NCBI GenBank assembly: GCA_021783695.1
Contig: JAJXTO010000015.1
Span: 1-64,000, forward strand
Origin: Pseudomonadota bacterium
Lineage (GTDB): Bacteria > Pseudomonadota > Gammaproteobacteria > Burkholderiales > Burkholderiaceae_C
Direction: 5' to 3'
Length of the DNA stretch: 64,000 nucleotides
The notes below the pieces were generated by a model that worked only from the letters and a program-made list of their open reading frames with translations, was not told where the DNA came from and searched no databases. Position numbers and translations under genes: made by a program. Shown piece by piece: positions 1 through 6,591 of this stretch. How positions within the stretch are numbered: the first letter of the stretch is position 1; every line of letters begins with the position of its first letter.

Positions 1-85
1 TCCGCCGTAAAAGAACATTTTTCCCGATGGTAAGACAAATCGGTCTGCACTTGGTGTGTGGGCAACAAGCGGTGTGCTGTTCGCA

Positions 86-112
86 ATAAAAAACCCGCCT
101 CGCGGCGGGTTT
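86..112 (-). terminator. Rho-independent terminator of the first pilin gene
   Basis: Arms AAACCCGCC (91-99) and GGCGGGTTT (104-112) form a 9-bp stem around a TCGC loop. Read on the minus strand it is followed by a run of T (85-90 read as A on the plus strand). It lies about 80 bases past the stop codon of the pilin gene that ends at 193, so it most likely ends that transcript. I see no gene in 1-85. Confidence 0.85.
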
Positions 113-192
113 CGGGGTGAAGAAGGGGAAGGGGTGGTATGGAGCTAGACCTGACCCCATTCCTTTCCTCTTTCATTCCTTCTTTCCGCTTT

Positions 193-639
193 TTATATTC
201 CCTTGCAAGAAGTAGGAAGGTATTTTTGCGGAATAGTCGTAGACAGGCAAGTCCAACCAATAGAACCACTACCAACTGGGGCTACAGCGGACAAAACTAG
301 GGTCTTGGTAGCAAGATTTGAGTTAGCCTTATTGCCGTAGGTTACTGTAATTTGCCCAACCTTGGTTGATACATCAAGGCCAGTAACATAGTTTCCTGTA
401 ATGCTTCCAGCACTTGCTAAACCAGCTGATTTGTTATTTGGGGGGAAAACACCTGTATTTGTATAATATTCTGCCATCGCTGTTTTTGCTCCATCCGCCA
501 ACGACAGTCCTTCCGAAGCCTGCGCCCGAATCGTGTAATCCTGATACGCCGGAATCGCGATCGCCGCCAAAATACCAATAATCGCCACGACGATCATCAA
601 TTCGATCAGCGTGAAACCTTGTTGCAGTTGTTTTTTCAT
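193..639 (-). CDS. pilA: Type IV pilin major subunit-like protein (PilA/PilE)
   Basis: A 148-residue prepilin. The short basic leader MKKQLQQG is followed by the class III prepilin signal [16 protein letters not shown], with glycine before the PilD cleavage site and the conserved glutamate at position 5 of the mature protein. The hydrophobic N-terminal helix is followed by a globular domain with two C-terminal cysteines (WTC and TSC) that would close the disulfide-bonded D-region. The open frame extends upstream to 888, but the ATG at 639 has a good ribosome-binding site (AGGAG) and gives the standard leader length. It would be processed by the PilD peptidase and assembled into pili for adhesion or twitching. 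It has a sigma-54-type promoter upstream and a terminator downstream. A paralogue lies at 1661-2101. The gene looks more AT-rich than its neighbours, which is common for pilins. Confidence 0.93.
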   Translation of the reverse strand: MKKQLQQGFTLIELMIVVAIIGILAAIAIPAYQDYTIRAQASEGLSLADGAKTAMAEYYTNTGVFPPNNKSAGLASAGSITGNYVTGLDVSTKVGQITVTYGNKANSNLATKTLVLSAVAPVGSGSIGWTCLSTTIPQKYLPTSCKGI

Positions 640-783
640 TTCAAAACTCCTGAGAGTGGACGATAAATCAATCAAGAACGGTTGGGTAAAAAATGCCGCA
701 GCCCGGAGCGGTTGTAAGCCTGGAGATGCTTGCCCCGAGCTGCGGTGGACTGACATCACCCCCCGATGGGCAGGAAAGATAGA

Positions 784-798
784 GCACAAGCCGTGCCA
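784..798 (-). promoter_or_regulatory. Sigma-54 (-24/-12) promoter of the first pilin gene
   Basis: On the minus strand the bases read TGGCACGGCTTGTGC followed by T. This matches the sigma-54 consensus TGGCAC-N5-TTGCW at all but one position, with GG and GC at the required 10-base spacing. A start near 772 would leave a leader of about 130 bases. Pilin genes of many proteobacteria are transcribed by sigma-54 RNA polymerase with PilR, so position and sequence agree. No separate gene lies in 640-921. Confidence 0.75.
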
Positions 799-921
799 GC
801 CTGTGTGGCTGCTGGTTTTGTGAACTGGTTCACGAAATACGGCCCCTGGGCCACCCCGGCGCCCGACAATCTTTGCTGTTGCTGCCAATTTTTGTCAGCT
901 TGGCGCGGGAATTGGCAGCGT

Positions 922-1341
922 TCAATCGTTCTGAATCGCGCGCGGCAGCAGCAGGGCTCCTTTGGTGCCCGTGGCGCGCAGATCAAACGTCAGCAGCGGC
1001 GCATGGCCCGCAGTGTCGGTCAGGCTGATATGCAGGCAGTCCGCAAAATCGGGCGCACCGTCTTGTCTGAACAGGTGCAGCGCCCGTTCAACGGCGATTT
1101 CGTCCATCAGTTCCAGTTCCGGCACACTGAGCAAGGCGTCGAATGCCAGGGCGAGGGCCGTGCGGTCAAACCCATAGCGTGCGCGCAACACCCATTCCGT
1201 CTCCAGCAGGACCGTCACGGGGACATAGAAGCGCTGGCCTGTGGCCGGAGTGGACTGAAACAACCGCCGAATGACGGCGCACTGCGCCGGATCATCGTTG
1301 GTGATCCAGCGCACCAGGACATTGGTATCGAGCGCCGGCAT
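922..1341 (-). CDS. vapC: PIN-domain toxin (VapC-like ribonuclease)
   Basis: A 139-residue PIN-domain protein. The acidic metal-binding residues expected of the family are visible: D5 in the opening MPALDTNVLV, E47 in LLETEW, and D98/D101 in DFADCLHISLTD. PIN toxins are Mg2+-dependent RNases that cut tRNA or rRNA and halt growth when the partner antitoxin is lost. The start codon lies five bases past the end of the upstream AbrB-type gene (1346-1564), giving the usual antitoxin-first operon. The VapC assignment rests on this pairing. The pair sits between two pilin genes. Confidence 0.85.
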   Translation of the reverse strand: MPALDTNVLVRWITNDDPAQCAVIRRLFQSTPATGQRFYVPVTVLLETEWVLRARYGFDRTALALAFDALLSVPELELMDEIAVERALHLFRQDGAPDFADCLHISLTDTAGHAPLLTFDLRATGTKGALLLPRAIQND

Positions 1342-1345
1342 GCGC

Positions 1346-1564
1346 TTACTTCATGCGCATGTCATCGATCGACACGGTGACACTCTCGGCAGGCTTGAGA
1401 ATGCCCTGCAAATCCAGGATGGACCGGGTTTTGGCGCGCAGCAACACCGTGCCGTCGGGCATGGGAGTGAACGTGAGCCGAACACCCGCGTGCAGCCCTT
1501 GATTGCGGCGGATGTCCGCAGGGATGGTGACCTGGCCTTTGCTGGTGATGGTGGCTTCAGGCAT
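1346..1564 (-). CDS. vapB: AbrB/SpoVT-type antitoxin (VapB-like)
   Basis: A 72-residue protein with the swapped-hairpin AbrB signature near its N-terminus (ATITSKGQVTIPADIRRNQG), which binds DNA as a dimer. The C-terminal part would wrap and inhibit the PIN toxin encoded immediately downstream. The start at 1564 is preceded by an AAGGAG ribosome-binding site that overlaps a perfect inverted repeat (1573-1597), the expected site for repression of the operon by the antitoxin or the complex. Family length is typical for this antitoxin class. Confidence 0.87.
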   Translation of the reverse strand: MPEATITSKGQVTIPADIRRNQGLHAGVRLTFTPMPDGTVLLRAKTRSILDLQGILKPAESVTVSIDDMRMK

Positions 1565-1572
1565 GGTGCGCT

Positions 1573-1597
1573 CCTTACATATTGACTGATTGTAAGG
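1573..1597. promoter_or_regulatory. Palindromic operator of the toxin-antitoxin operon
   Basis: Perfect 7-bp arms CCTTACA (1573-1579) and TGTAAGG (1591-1597) with an 11-base spacer lie just upstream of the antitoxin start codon and overlap its Shine-Dalgarno sequence. AbrB-type antitoxins usually bind such repeats to autoregulate. That this is the binding site is inference. Confidence 0.6.
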
Positions 1598-1660
1598 ATT
1601 TTATCGTCCGCAGTCCCATCAAGCCAGAGGGCAGGCGGCGCGCATTCCGTTCAACCGGGT

Positions 1661-2101
1661 TCAACTGCAGGAGGTGGGCAGATAGGCGCGCGGTACGCCA
1701 TTGGCGGCGGCGTGGTTGGTGCACGTCCAGATGAGCGAACCGCCGGATTGCACCCCAGAGAGGTAGAGCACCTTGCCCTGCAGATTACTGTTGGCGTTTT
1801 TGCCGTAGGTGATGGTGATCAGGCCATTGACGGTGCTGACGCTGCTCACATAATTGCCGCTGATCGAGCCAGCCTGCGCCAACCCGGCCGAGGCATTGCT
1901 CGGGGCAAATTGGCCGTGCTGGGCGTAATAATCCCAATTCGCCGTTTTCACGCCGGTGGCGAGCACAATGCCTTCGGCCACCTGCGCCCGCATGGTGTAG
2001 TTCTGATACGCCGGAATGGCAATGGCCGCCAGAATGCCGATGATGGCCACCACGATCATGAGCTCGATGAGGGTGAAACCGCGTTGGATGCAAGCGCGCA
2101 T
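1661..2101 (-). CDS. Second type IV pilin (PilA paralogue)
   Basis: A 146-residue prepilin with leader MRACIQRG and mature start [16 protein letters not shown], almost identical to the first pilin over the N-terminal helix and diverged in the globular part. The two C-terminal cysteines (WTC and TSC) are conserved. The ATG at 2101 was chosen because it gives a normal eight-residue leader; the open frame continues upstream to 2221 without any pilin feature. It has its own sigma-54-type promoter. It may be an alternative major pilin or a minor subunit; the sequence cannot decide. Confidence 0.92.
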   Translation of the reverse strand: MRACIQRGFTLIELMIVVAIIGILAAIAIPAYQNYTMRAQVAEGIVLATGVKTANWDYYAQHGQFAPSNASAGLAQAGSISGNYVSSVSTVNGLITITYGKNANSNLQGKVLYLSGVQSGGSLIWTCTNHAAANGVPRAYLPTSCS

Positions 2102-2420
2102 GGTGGGGCCTCGAAATGGTGCAGTGTGTTTTGGTGTGGGGAAGCGGTGGGAAGGATTGATTTGTAAACAATCGTGATTCTTCCTCTGCAATCCACAGGC
2201 CAGCCGTGGGTGCCGCAGCAAACGGCGGATTGTGTGAACTGCTTCACAGTTTTTGCCGCGGGTTGGGCCGCGTGGTGACGGTTTGCGGCTGGGAAGGGAC
2301 GATTTTTGTCAGCGTTCTGGAGGCGGTTGACGCTTTTTCGCAGGGAGGAGGGGGGCTCAGGGTTGCTGCGTCTGGGGCACAATCGGTTTGTCAACCATCT
2401 TTGTTTAGGGCGAGACTGCC
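2102..2420. other. Divergent intergenic region between pilin and amidohydrolase
   Basis: It holds the sigma-54 promoter of the pilin at 2188-2202. The half next to 2421 must carry the promoter of the M20 amidohydrolase, but I see no clear -35/-10 pair there. No gene was recognised. Confidence 0.5.
2188..2202 (-). promoter_or_regulatory. Sigma-54 promoter of the second pilin gene
   Basis: On the minus strand this reads TGGCCTGTGGATTGC, followed by A. The GG and GC dinucleotides and the TTGC element match the sigma-54 consensus, with two mismatches in the -24 element. It implies a start near 2176 and a leader of about 75 bases. Confidence 0.65.
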
Positions 2421-3659
2421 ATGCGACTCATCGACTCCATCGTCACCGAAGCCGCTGCGCTGACGGCGCTGCGGCGCGATCTGCACGCGCATCCCGAACT
2501 GTGTTTCGAGGAGCAGCGCACCTCCGACGTGGTGGCCGCGCGGCTGGCGGCCTGGGGCGTGGAGGTGCATCGCGGCCTGGGCAAGACCGGGGTGGTGGGG
2601 GTGATTCAGGGGCGCGATGGGGGGCGGGGTGGCAAAAAAAATGGCCGGATGATCGGCCTGCGCGCTGACTTCGACGCCTTGCCGGTGACTGAATTCAACA
2701 CCTTCGCGCACGCCAGCCAGCACCCCGGCAAGATGCACGCCTGCGGCCACGACGGCCACACCGCCATGCTGCTGGCGGCAGCGCAATACCTGGCCAGGAC
2801 ACGCGATTTCGACGGCACGGTGGTGTGCATTTTCCAGCCGGCCGAAGAGGGCGGCGGCGGCGCGCGCGAGATGATCAAGGACGGGCTGTTCGCGCGCTTT
2901 CCGGTGCAGGCGGTGTTTGGCATGCACAACTGGCCGGGCATGGCCGCAGGGCATTTCGCGGTGAAGGCCGGGCCGGTGATGGCATCGAGCAACGAGTTCC
3001 GCATCCGGCTCACCGGCAAGGGGGCGCATGCGGCCATGCCGCATCTGGGCCTCGACCCGGTGCCTGCCGCCTGCCAGATGGTGCAGGCGTTTCAGACCAT
3101 CGTCACCCGCAACCGCGACCCGCAGGACCCGGCGGTGATTTCGGTCACCATGATCCATACGGGCGAGGCGACCAACGTCATTCCCGAAGCGGCCGAGATC
3201 CAGGGCACGGCGCGCACCTTCACCACCGCCACGCTCGACCTGATCGAGACCCGTATGCGCGACATCGCCACCCACACCGCCGCGGCCTTCGGCCTGGGCT
3301 GCGAGTTCACGTTCAAGCGCAACTATCCGCCCACCATCAACCACGCCGCCGAGGCCGCGTTTGCGCGGCAGGTGATGGTGGACCTGGTGGGCGCGGACGC
3401 CGTGCAGGAGTTCGTGCCGTCGATGGGCGCGGAAGACTTTTCCTTCATGCTGCAGGACAAGCCGGGGGCCTATCTCATCATTGGCAACGGCGACGGCGAC
3501 CACCGCGCACCCGGCCACGGCCTGGGCCCCTGCACCCTGCACAACCCGAACTACGACTTCAACGACGACCTCATTCCGCTGGGCGGCAGCTTCTGGGTGC
3601 GGCTGGCTCAGGCCTGGCTGAAACAGGGCGACGGACGGGCGCTTCCCGAAGGGGTTTGA
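2421..3659 (+). CDS. M20 family metallo-amidohydrolase (hippurate hydrolase / IAA-amino acid hydrolase type)
   Basis: 412 residues, normal for the M20D family of zinc- or manganese-dependent aminoacylases that remove an acyl group from N-acyl amino acids. Visible signatures are DLHAHPELCFEE near the N-terminus, the metal-site motifs MHACGHDGHTAMLL (about residue 105) and FQPAEEGGGGA (about 140), MHNWPG, and the C-terminal MGAEDFSFML. The dimerisation (lid) domain lies between. It is a stand-alone gene, cytosolic by lack of signal peptide. The substrate cannot be read from the sequence; hippurate, N-acetylated amino acids and indole-acetyl conjugates are family substrates. It converges with the SPOR gene at 3663. 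Confidence 0.88.
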   Translation: MRLIDSIVTEAAALTALRRDLHAHPELCFEEQRTSDVVAARLAAWGVEVHRGLGKTGVVGVIQGRDGGRGGKKNGRMIGLRADFDALPVTEFNTFAHASQHPGKMHACGHDGHTAMLLAAAQYLARTRDFDGTVVCIFQPAEEGGGGAREMIKDGLFARFPVQAVFGMHNWPGMAAGHFAVKAGPVMASSNEFRIRLTGKGAHAAMPHLGLDPVPAACQMVQAFQTIVTRNRDPQDPAVISVTMIHTGEATNVIPEAAEIQGTARTFTTATLDLIETRMRDIATHTAAAFGLGCEFTFKRNYPPTINHAAEAAFARQVMVDLVGADAVQEFVPSMGAEDFSFMLQDKPGAYLIIGNGDGDHRAPGHGLGPCTLHNPNYDFNDDLIPLGGSFWVRLAQAWLKQGDGRALPEGV

Positions 3660-3662
3660 CGT

Positions 3663-4433
3663 TCAGGGCGCAGCCGCTTCGGTTGCGCAGGTCTTGACGA
3701 GTTGCCCGCCGAGCTGGCCCGACACGCTGCCGAGCGCCTTCACCTGCTGCGGGGTGAGGGCGGGCAGGCGCAGGGTGACGCGGTTCAGGCCGGCGTTGCG
3801 CTGCACCACCTTCGCCCCCTGCATGCCCTGCTTTGTCACGATCTGCAACTGATCCTGCGCCGCGGCCTCGTTGCTGAACACGCCCAGGGAAATGCCCGGT
3901 TCATAGCGCGGCCGATCGGTCACGGGGGCGAAGACCTTGACCCTGCCCTGCTGGGTGATCTGGCCGAGCGCCGAGCGCATGGCGGTCTGGCTGGGGAAGG
4001 GGCCGAGCAGCACCATCCATTGTTCGGGCACGGGGGCGGTGTGCACCTTGGCCTGGAGCCCTGCGCTTTGCAGCGCAGCCTGTGTCTGCGTGAGCGCGGC
4101 GGTTTCCATCGCGCCGAACGGCCCGATCTGGCGGCAGACCGTGGTCCCGGCGTCCGCCGAGGCGTTCTGCGGCGCGGGCTCGGAGGGCGCGGGCTGGGGC
4201 GTGGAGGGGGCGCCTGCCGGTGCGCGGGGCGCGGGCTGCGGGGCGCTGCTGGCGGGCGTGGCCGAGGCGCTGGCCAGCGGCGTGACCGTCACCTGCTCGG
4301 GGTGGATCTGCAGCGCGAGGCGCTGGGGTTCGCGCTGCGTCACCGGCCCCAGCCCGGCGCCCGCCATCCAGCCCTGCGACCAGGCGAAGAACACGAGGTT
4401 GACGAGCAGCAGGGCAAGGAGCAGGACGCGCAT
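3663..4433 (-). CDS. SPOR-domain membrane protein
   Basis: 256 residues. One N-terminal membrane segment (residues about 1-20, MRVLLLALLLVNLVFFAW) is followed by a Pro/Ala-rich periplasmic linker (about 50-95) and a C-terminal SPOR-like region (about 100-250). SPOR domains bind denuded peptidoglycan glycans, mostly at the division septum. In related Burkholderiales a gene of this type follows birA and coaX; here it follows birA directly. The ATG at 4433 lies immediately after a 47-bp repeat element (4434-4480), and no strong Shine-Dalgarno is present except a GGA within the repeat. Confidence 0.8.
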   Translation of the reverse strand: MRVLLLALLLVNLVFFAWSQGWMAGAGLGPVTQREPQRLALQIHPEQVTVTPLASASATPASSAPQPAPRAPAGAPSTPQPAPSEPAPQNASADAGTTVCRQIGPFGAMETAALTQTQAALQSAGLQAKVHTAPVPEQWMVLLGPFPSQTAMRSALGQITQQGRVKVFAPVTDRPRYEPGISLGVFSNEAAAQDQLQIVTKQGMQGAKVVQRNAGLNRVTLRLPALTPQQVKALGSVSGQLGGQLVKTCATEAAAP

Positions 4434-4480
4434 GTTTCAATCCGCGCCCGGCATGACCGGGCGAAACAACACCGAAGAGG
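4434..4480 (-). repeat. CRISPR-repeat-like leader element, copy A
   Basis: On the minus strand the core (4467 to 4434, 34 bases) starts GTTTCGCCCGG, contains the hairpin GCCCGG-TCATG-CCGGGC, and ends GCGGATTGAAAC directly before the ATG of the SPOR gene. The end ATTGAAAC and GC-rich stem are typical of type I-C-like CRISPR repeats. It is solitary: no second repeat or spacer is next to it. Copy B at 36295-36341 matches 32 of 34 core bases and 11 of 13 in the adjoining CCTCTTC-containing extension. Confidence 0.8.
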
Positions 4481-4577
4481 TGACGCCCCTTCCATGTTCA
4501 ATTATCCCACTGAAGGGGGAGGTTTCAAACCGGAGCTTGTTTTTGATGAGGCAAGGGGCGATGGGGGAGTGGCGGCG

Positions 4578-5402
4578 CTATTTTGCCGTGTCTGCCGCCG
4601 TCGTGGCCGTGAGCCGCAGCGAGACATCGGCGCTGAGCACGCGGCGCTCACCCTGCGGGGTTTGCACGCGCAGCGCGCCGTCCGGGGCGAGCCCCAGGGC
4701 GGTGCCGGAAAACTGCGTCTGCCCGCGGTCCTGCACCGACACGGCCAGACCGGCCCAGGCGTGCAGCGCGTTCCATTGCGCCAGTGCGGCGTCGCGCTGT
4801 CTGGCGCCGCCTTGCAGCCCGGCCAGCAGCGCCGGGGCCAGTGCCGTCAGCACTTGGCCGCGGTCGAGGCTCAGCCCGGCGGCGTCGAGACCGGCGGCCT
4901 GGGGAACGCCGGGCGGGGTGCGCAGGTTGATGCCGAAGCCGATGACGGCCCAGCGCGCCGAGGCGGTGTCGGCCATTTCCACCAGCACGCCGCCGAGCTT
5001 GCGCCACGGCCCGGCACCGGGCAGCAGCAGGTCGTTGGGCCATTTGAGCCGCACGGACGCCGCGCCGAGGGCGTGCAGCGCCTGCGCCAGCCACACGCCC
5101 ACGGCGAGGCTGAGCGCGCGGATGTCGTGCTGTGGCGGGAAGGGCCAGGCAACGGAGCACAGCACGCTGGTCCGCGCGTCATCGGCCCACACCCGGCCCT
5201 GTCTGCCGCGCCCGGCGGTTTGCTGCGCGGTGACCAGCAGGGCGGGGCCGTCGAGCTGGCCGCTGCGGGCGGCCTGCAGCAGGTCGGCATTGGTGGAGCC
5301 GGTGCGTTCCACCCAGCGCACCGCGCAGGCGGGGTGGGTGGCTGCGAGCTGGGCGCGCAGGGAACTGAGGGGATCGCCAGGCGAAGGCGCGCCATCGCTC
5401 AT
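4578..5402 (-). CDS. birA: Biotin-[acetyl-CoA-carboxylase] ligase
   Basis: 274 residues. It makes biotinyl-AMP and attaches biotin to the carrier protein of acetyl-CoA carboxylase. Visible motifs are ERTGSTNADLL, the biotin/ATP loop QTAGRGRQGRVW, and KWPNDLLL, followed by a small C-terminal SH3-like domain. There is no N-terminal winged helix, so it would be a catalytic-only (group I) ligase without repressor function. The start at 5402 overlaps the stop codon of the SET-domain gene (ATGA), which implies translational coupling; the open frame upstream of it is the shadow of that gene. The usual neighbour coaX is not found next to it. Confidence 0.92.
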   Translation of the reverse strand: MSDGAPSPGDPLSSLRAQLAATHPACAVRWVERTGSTNADLLQAARSGQLDGPALLVTAQQTAGRGRQGRVWADDARTSVLCSVAWPFPPQHDIRALSLAVGVWLAQALHALGAASVRLKWPNDLLLPGAGPWRKLGGVLVEMADTASARWAVIGFGINLRTPPGVPQAAGLDAAGLSLDRGQVLTALAPALLAGLQGGARQRDAALAQWNALHAWAGLAVSVQDRGQTQFSGTALGLAPDGALRVQTPQGERRVLSADVSLRLTATTAADTAK

Positions 5403-5896
5403 GTGTGTTTGCGGGTTTTGGGGGCGAGCAGGGTGCCGCGGCAGTTGGGCGCGCCGCAGCGGCAGGCATAGTCGCGCTTGAGTTTGGCGGTGTAGCGGGC
5501 GTCGAGTTCGAGGGCGTAGTCGAAGAACAGCTCTTCGCCCGGAGCGATGTCGCGCAGGGCGCCGATGAACACCCGGCTGCCGATCTGCTGGGCTTCGCAG
5601 TTGGGCGCGCAGGAATGGTTGATCCAGCGGGCGCTGTTGCCCTGCACGCCGCCGTCGATCACGGTGTCGTCGCCCAGCGAAAAGTAGAAGGTGTGATTGG
5701 GCTGGGCGGGGTCGCGCGGGTGGCGGCGCAGGGCCTCGGGCCAGTCGATGCGCTCGCCTTTGTATTCCAGCAGACGCTGCCCGGCGCGGATGGGGCGGCG
5801 CGCAAACACCCCGCGGCCGTGGATGGGGGACTCCTGCACCTGGGTGTAGGGGCCACTGGCGGGAGCGGCAGCGCGGGCGGGTGGGCTTTGGGGCAT
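5399..5896 (-). CDS. SET-domain protein (putative lysine methyltransferase)
   Basis: 165 residues. SET signatures are present: SPIHGRGVFARRPIRAGQ near residue 25, the SAM/substrate knot motif RWINHSCAPNCEA (about 93-105), and GEELFFDYALE (about 120). A cysteine-rich post-SET motif CRCGAPNCRG with zinc ligands closes the domain. SET enzymes transfer methyl groups from SAM to protein lysines; they are mainly eukaryotic but sporadic in bacteria. The target here is unknown. It is the first gene of an apparent operon with birA and overlaps it by four bases. Confidence 0.85.
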   Translation of the reverse strand: MPQSPPARAAAPASGPYTQVQESPIHGRGVFARRPIRAGQRLLEYKGERIDWPEALRRHPRDPAQPNHTFYFSLGDDTVIDGGVQGNSARWINHSCAPNCEAQQIGSRVFIGALRDIAPGEELFFDYALELDARYTAKLKRDYACRCGAPNCRGTLLAPKTRKHT

Positions 5897-6027
5897 GGGT
5901 GGACGGCGCAGGATGAGGGGAATGCGCGGCGGCGCAGAAACTCGTTAAAGTAAAAAAAGGAACAGGAGACAAGCTGTCGGCAAACATTCCTTTTCAGATC
6001 GACAAAAACATTCTAGGGAGCCCCATC

Positions 6028-6579
6028 ATGAATCCACAGCGTCGTTTGCAATTGCAATGGTTTGCCGGTGCGTTGGCCGCGGTGTCGGCACCGGCCTGGG
6101 CGCAAAGCGTGGCCGAGCAGGCCGGGGCGCTGGAGAAAAAAGACAAAAAGGCCGTGCCGCTGCCAAAGGTGGGCAGTCTGTTTGCCTTGCCGCCCGCGGT
6201 GGAGCTGATCGACGGCAAGACCTTGCACACCAAGGACTGGGCGGGCAAGGTGATCGTGCTGGAATACTGGGCCACCTGGTGCCCGTTCTGCGCCCGGCAG
6301 ATGCCCCATATCGAGGCGCTGTATAAGAAGGCCCATCACCGTGGTCTGGAGGTGCTGGCGCTGTCGATCGACAAGAAGGCGGCCGGCATTCCTCCCTTCC
6401 TCAAGACCAAAAACTACACCTTCCCGGTGGCGTGGCAGTCGCCCGCGCTGGCTAAGGTGCTGCCCAAACCCGCGGGTCTGCCGGTCACGATCGTCATAGG
6501 CCGCGATGGCCGGGTGAAGATGGCCGATTCGGGCGAGTTGTTCGCCGAGGACATTGCGGGCATTGCCCAATTTCTTTGA
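6028..6579 (+). CDS. TlpA/ResA-like periplasmic thiol-disulfide protein
   Basis: 183 residues with an N-terminal signal peptide (to about AWAQ, residue 26; an RR pair at 5-6 precedes the hydrophobic stretch). The thioredoxin fold carries the active site WATWCPFC (about residues 88-95), and a cis-proline region KPAGLPVT follows. Proteins of this class reduce apocytochrome c or other periplasmic disulfides. No cytochrome-biogenesis genes adjoin it, so the partner is open. The stop codon is 12 bases before topB, which suggests co-transcription. Confidence 0.85.
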   Translation: MNPQRRLQLQWFAGALAAVSAPAWAQSVAEQAGALEKKDKKAVPLPKVGSLFALPPAVELIDGKTLHTKDWAGKVIVLEYWATWCPFCARQMPHIEALYKKAHHRGLEVLALSIDKKAAGIPPFLKTKNYTFPVAWQSPALAKVLPKPAGLPVTIVIGRDGRVKMADSGELFAEDIAGIAQFL

Positions 6580-6591
6580 TTGCATCCATCC

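Noticed and set aside
4434-4577. A CRISPR array
   Set aside because: Only one repeat-like unit is present at this place and one at 36295; there are no spacers or cas genes in the window.
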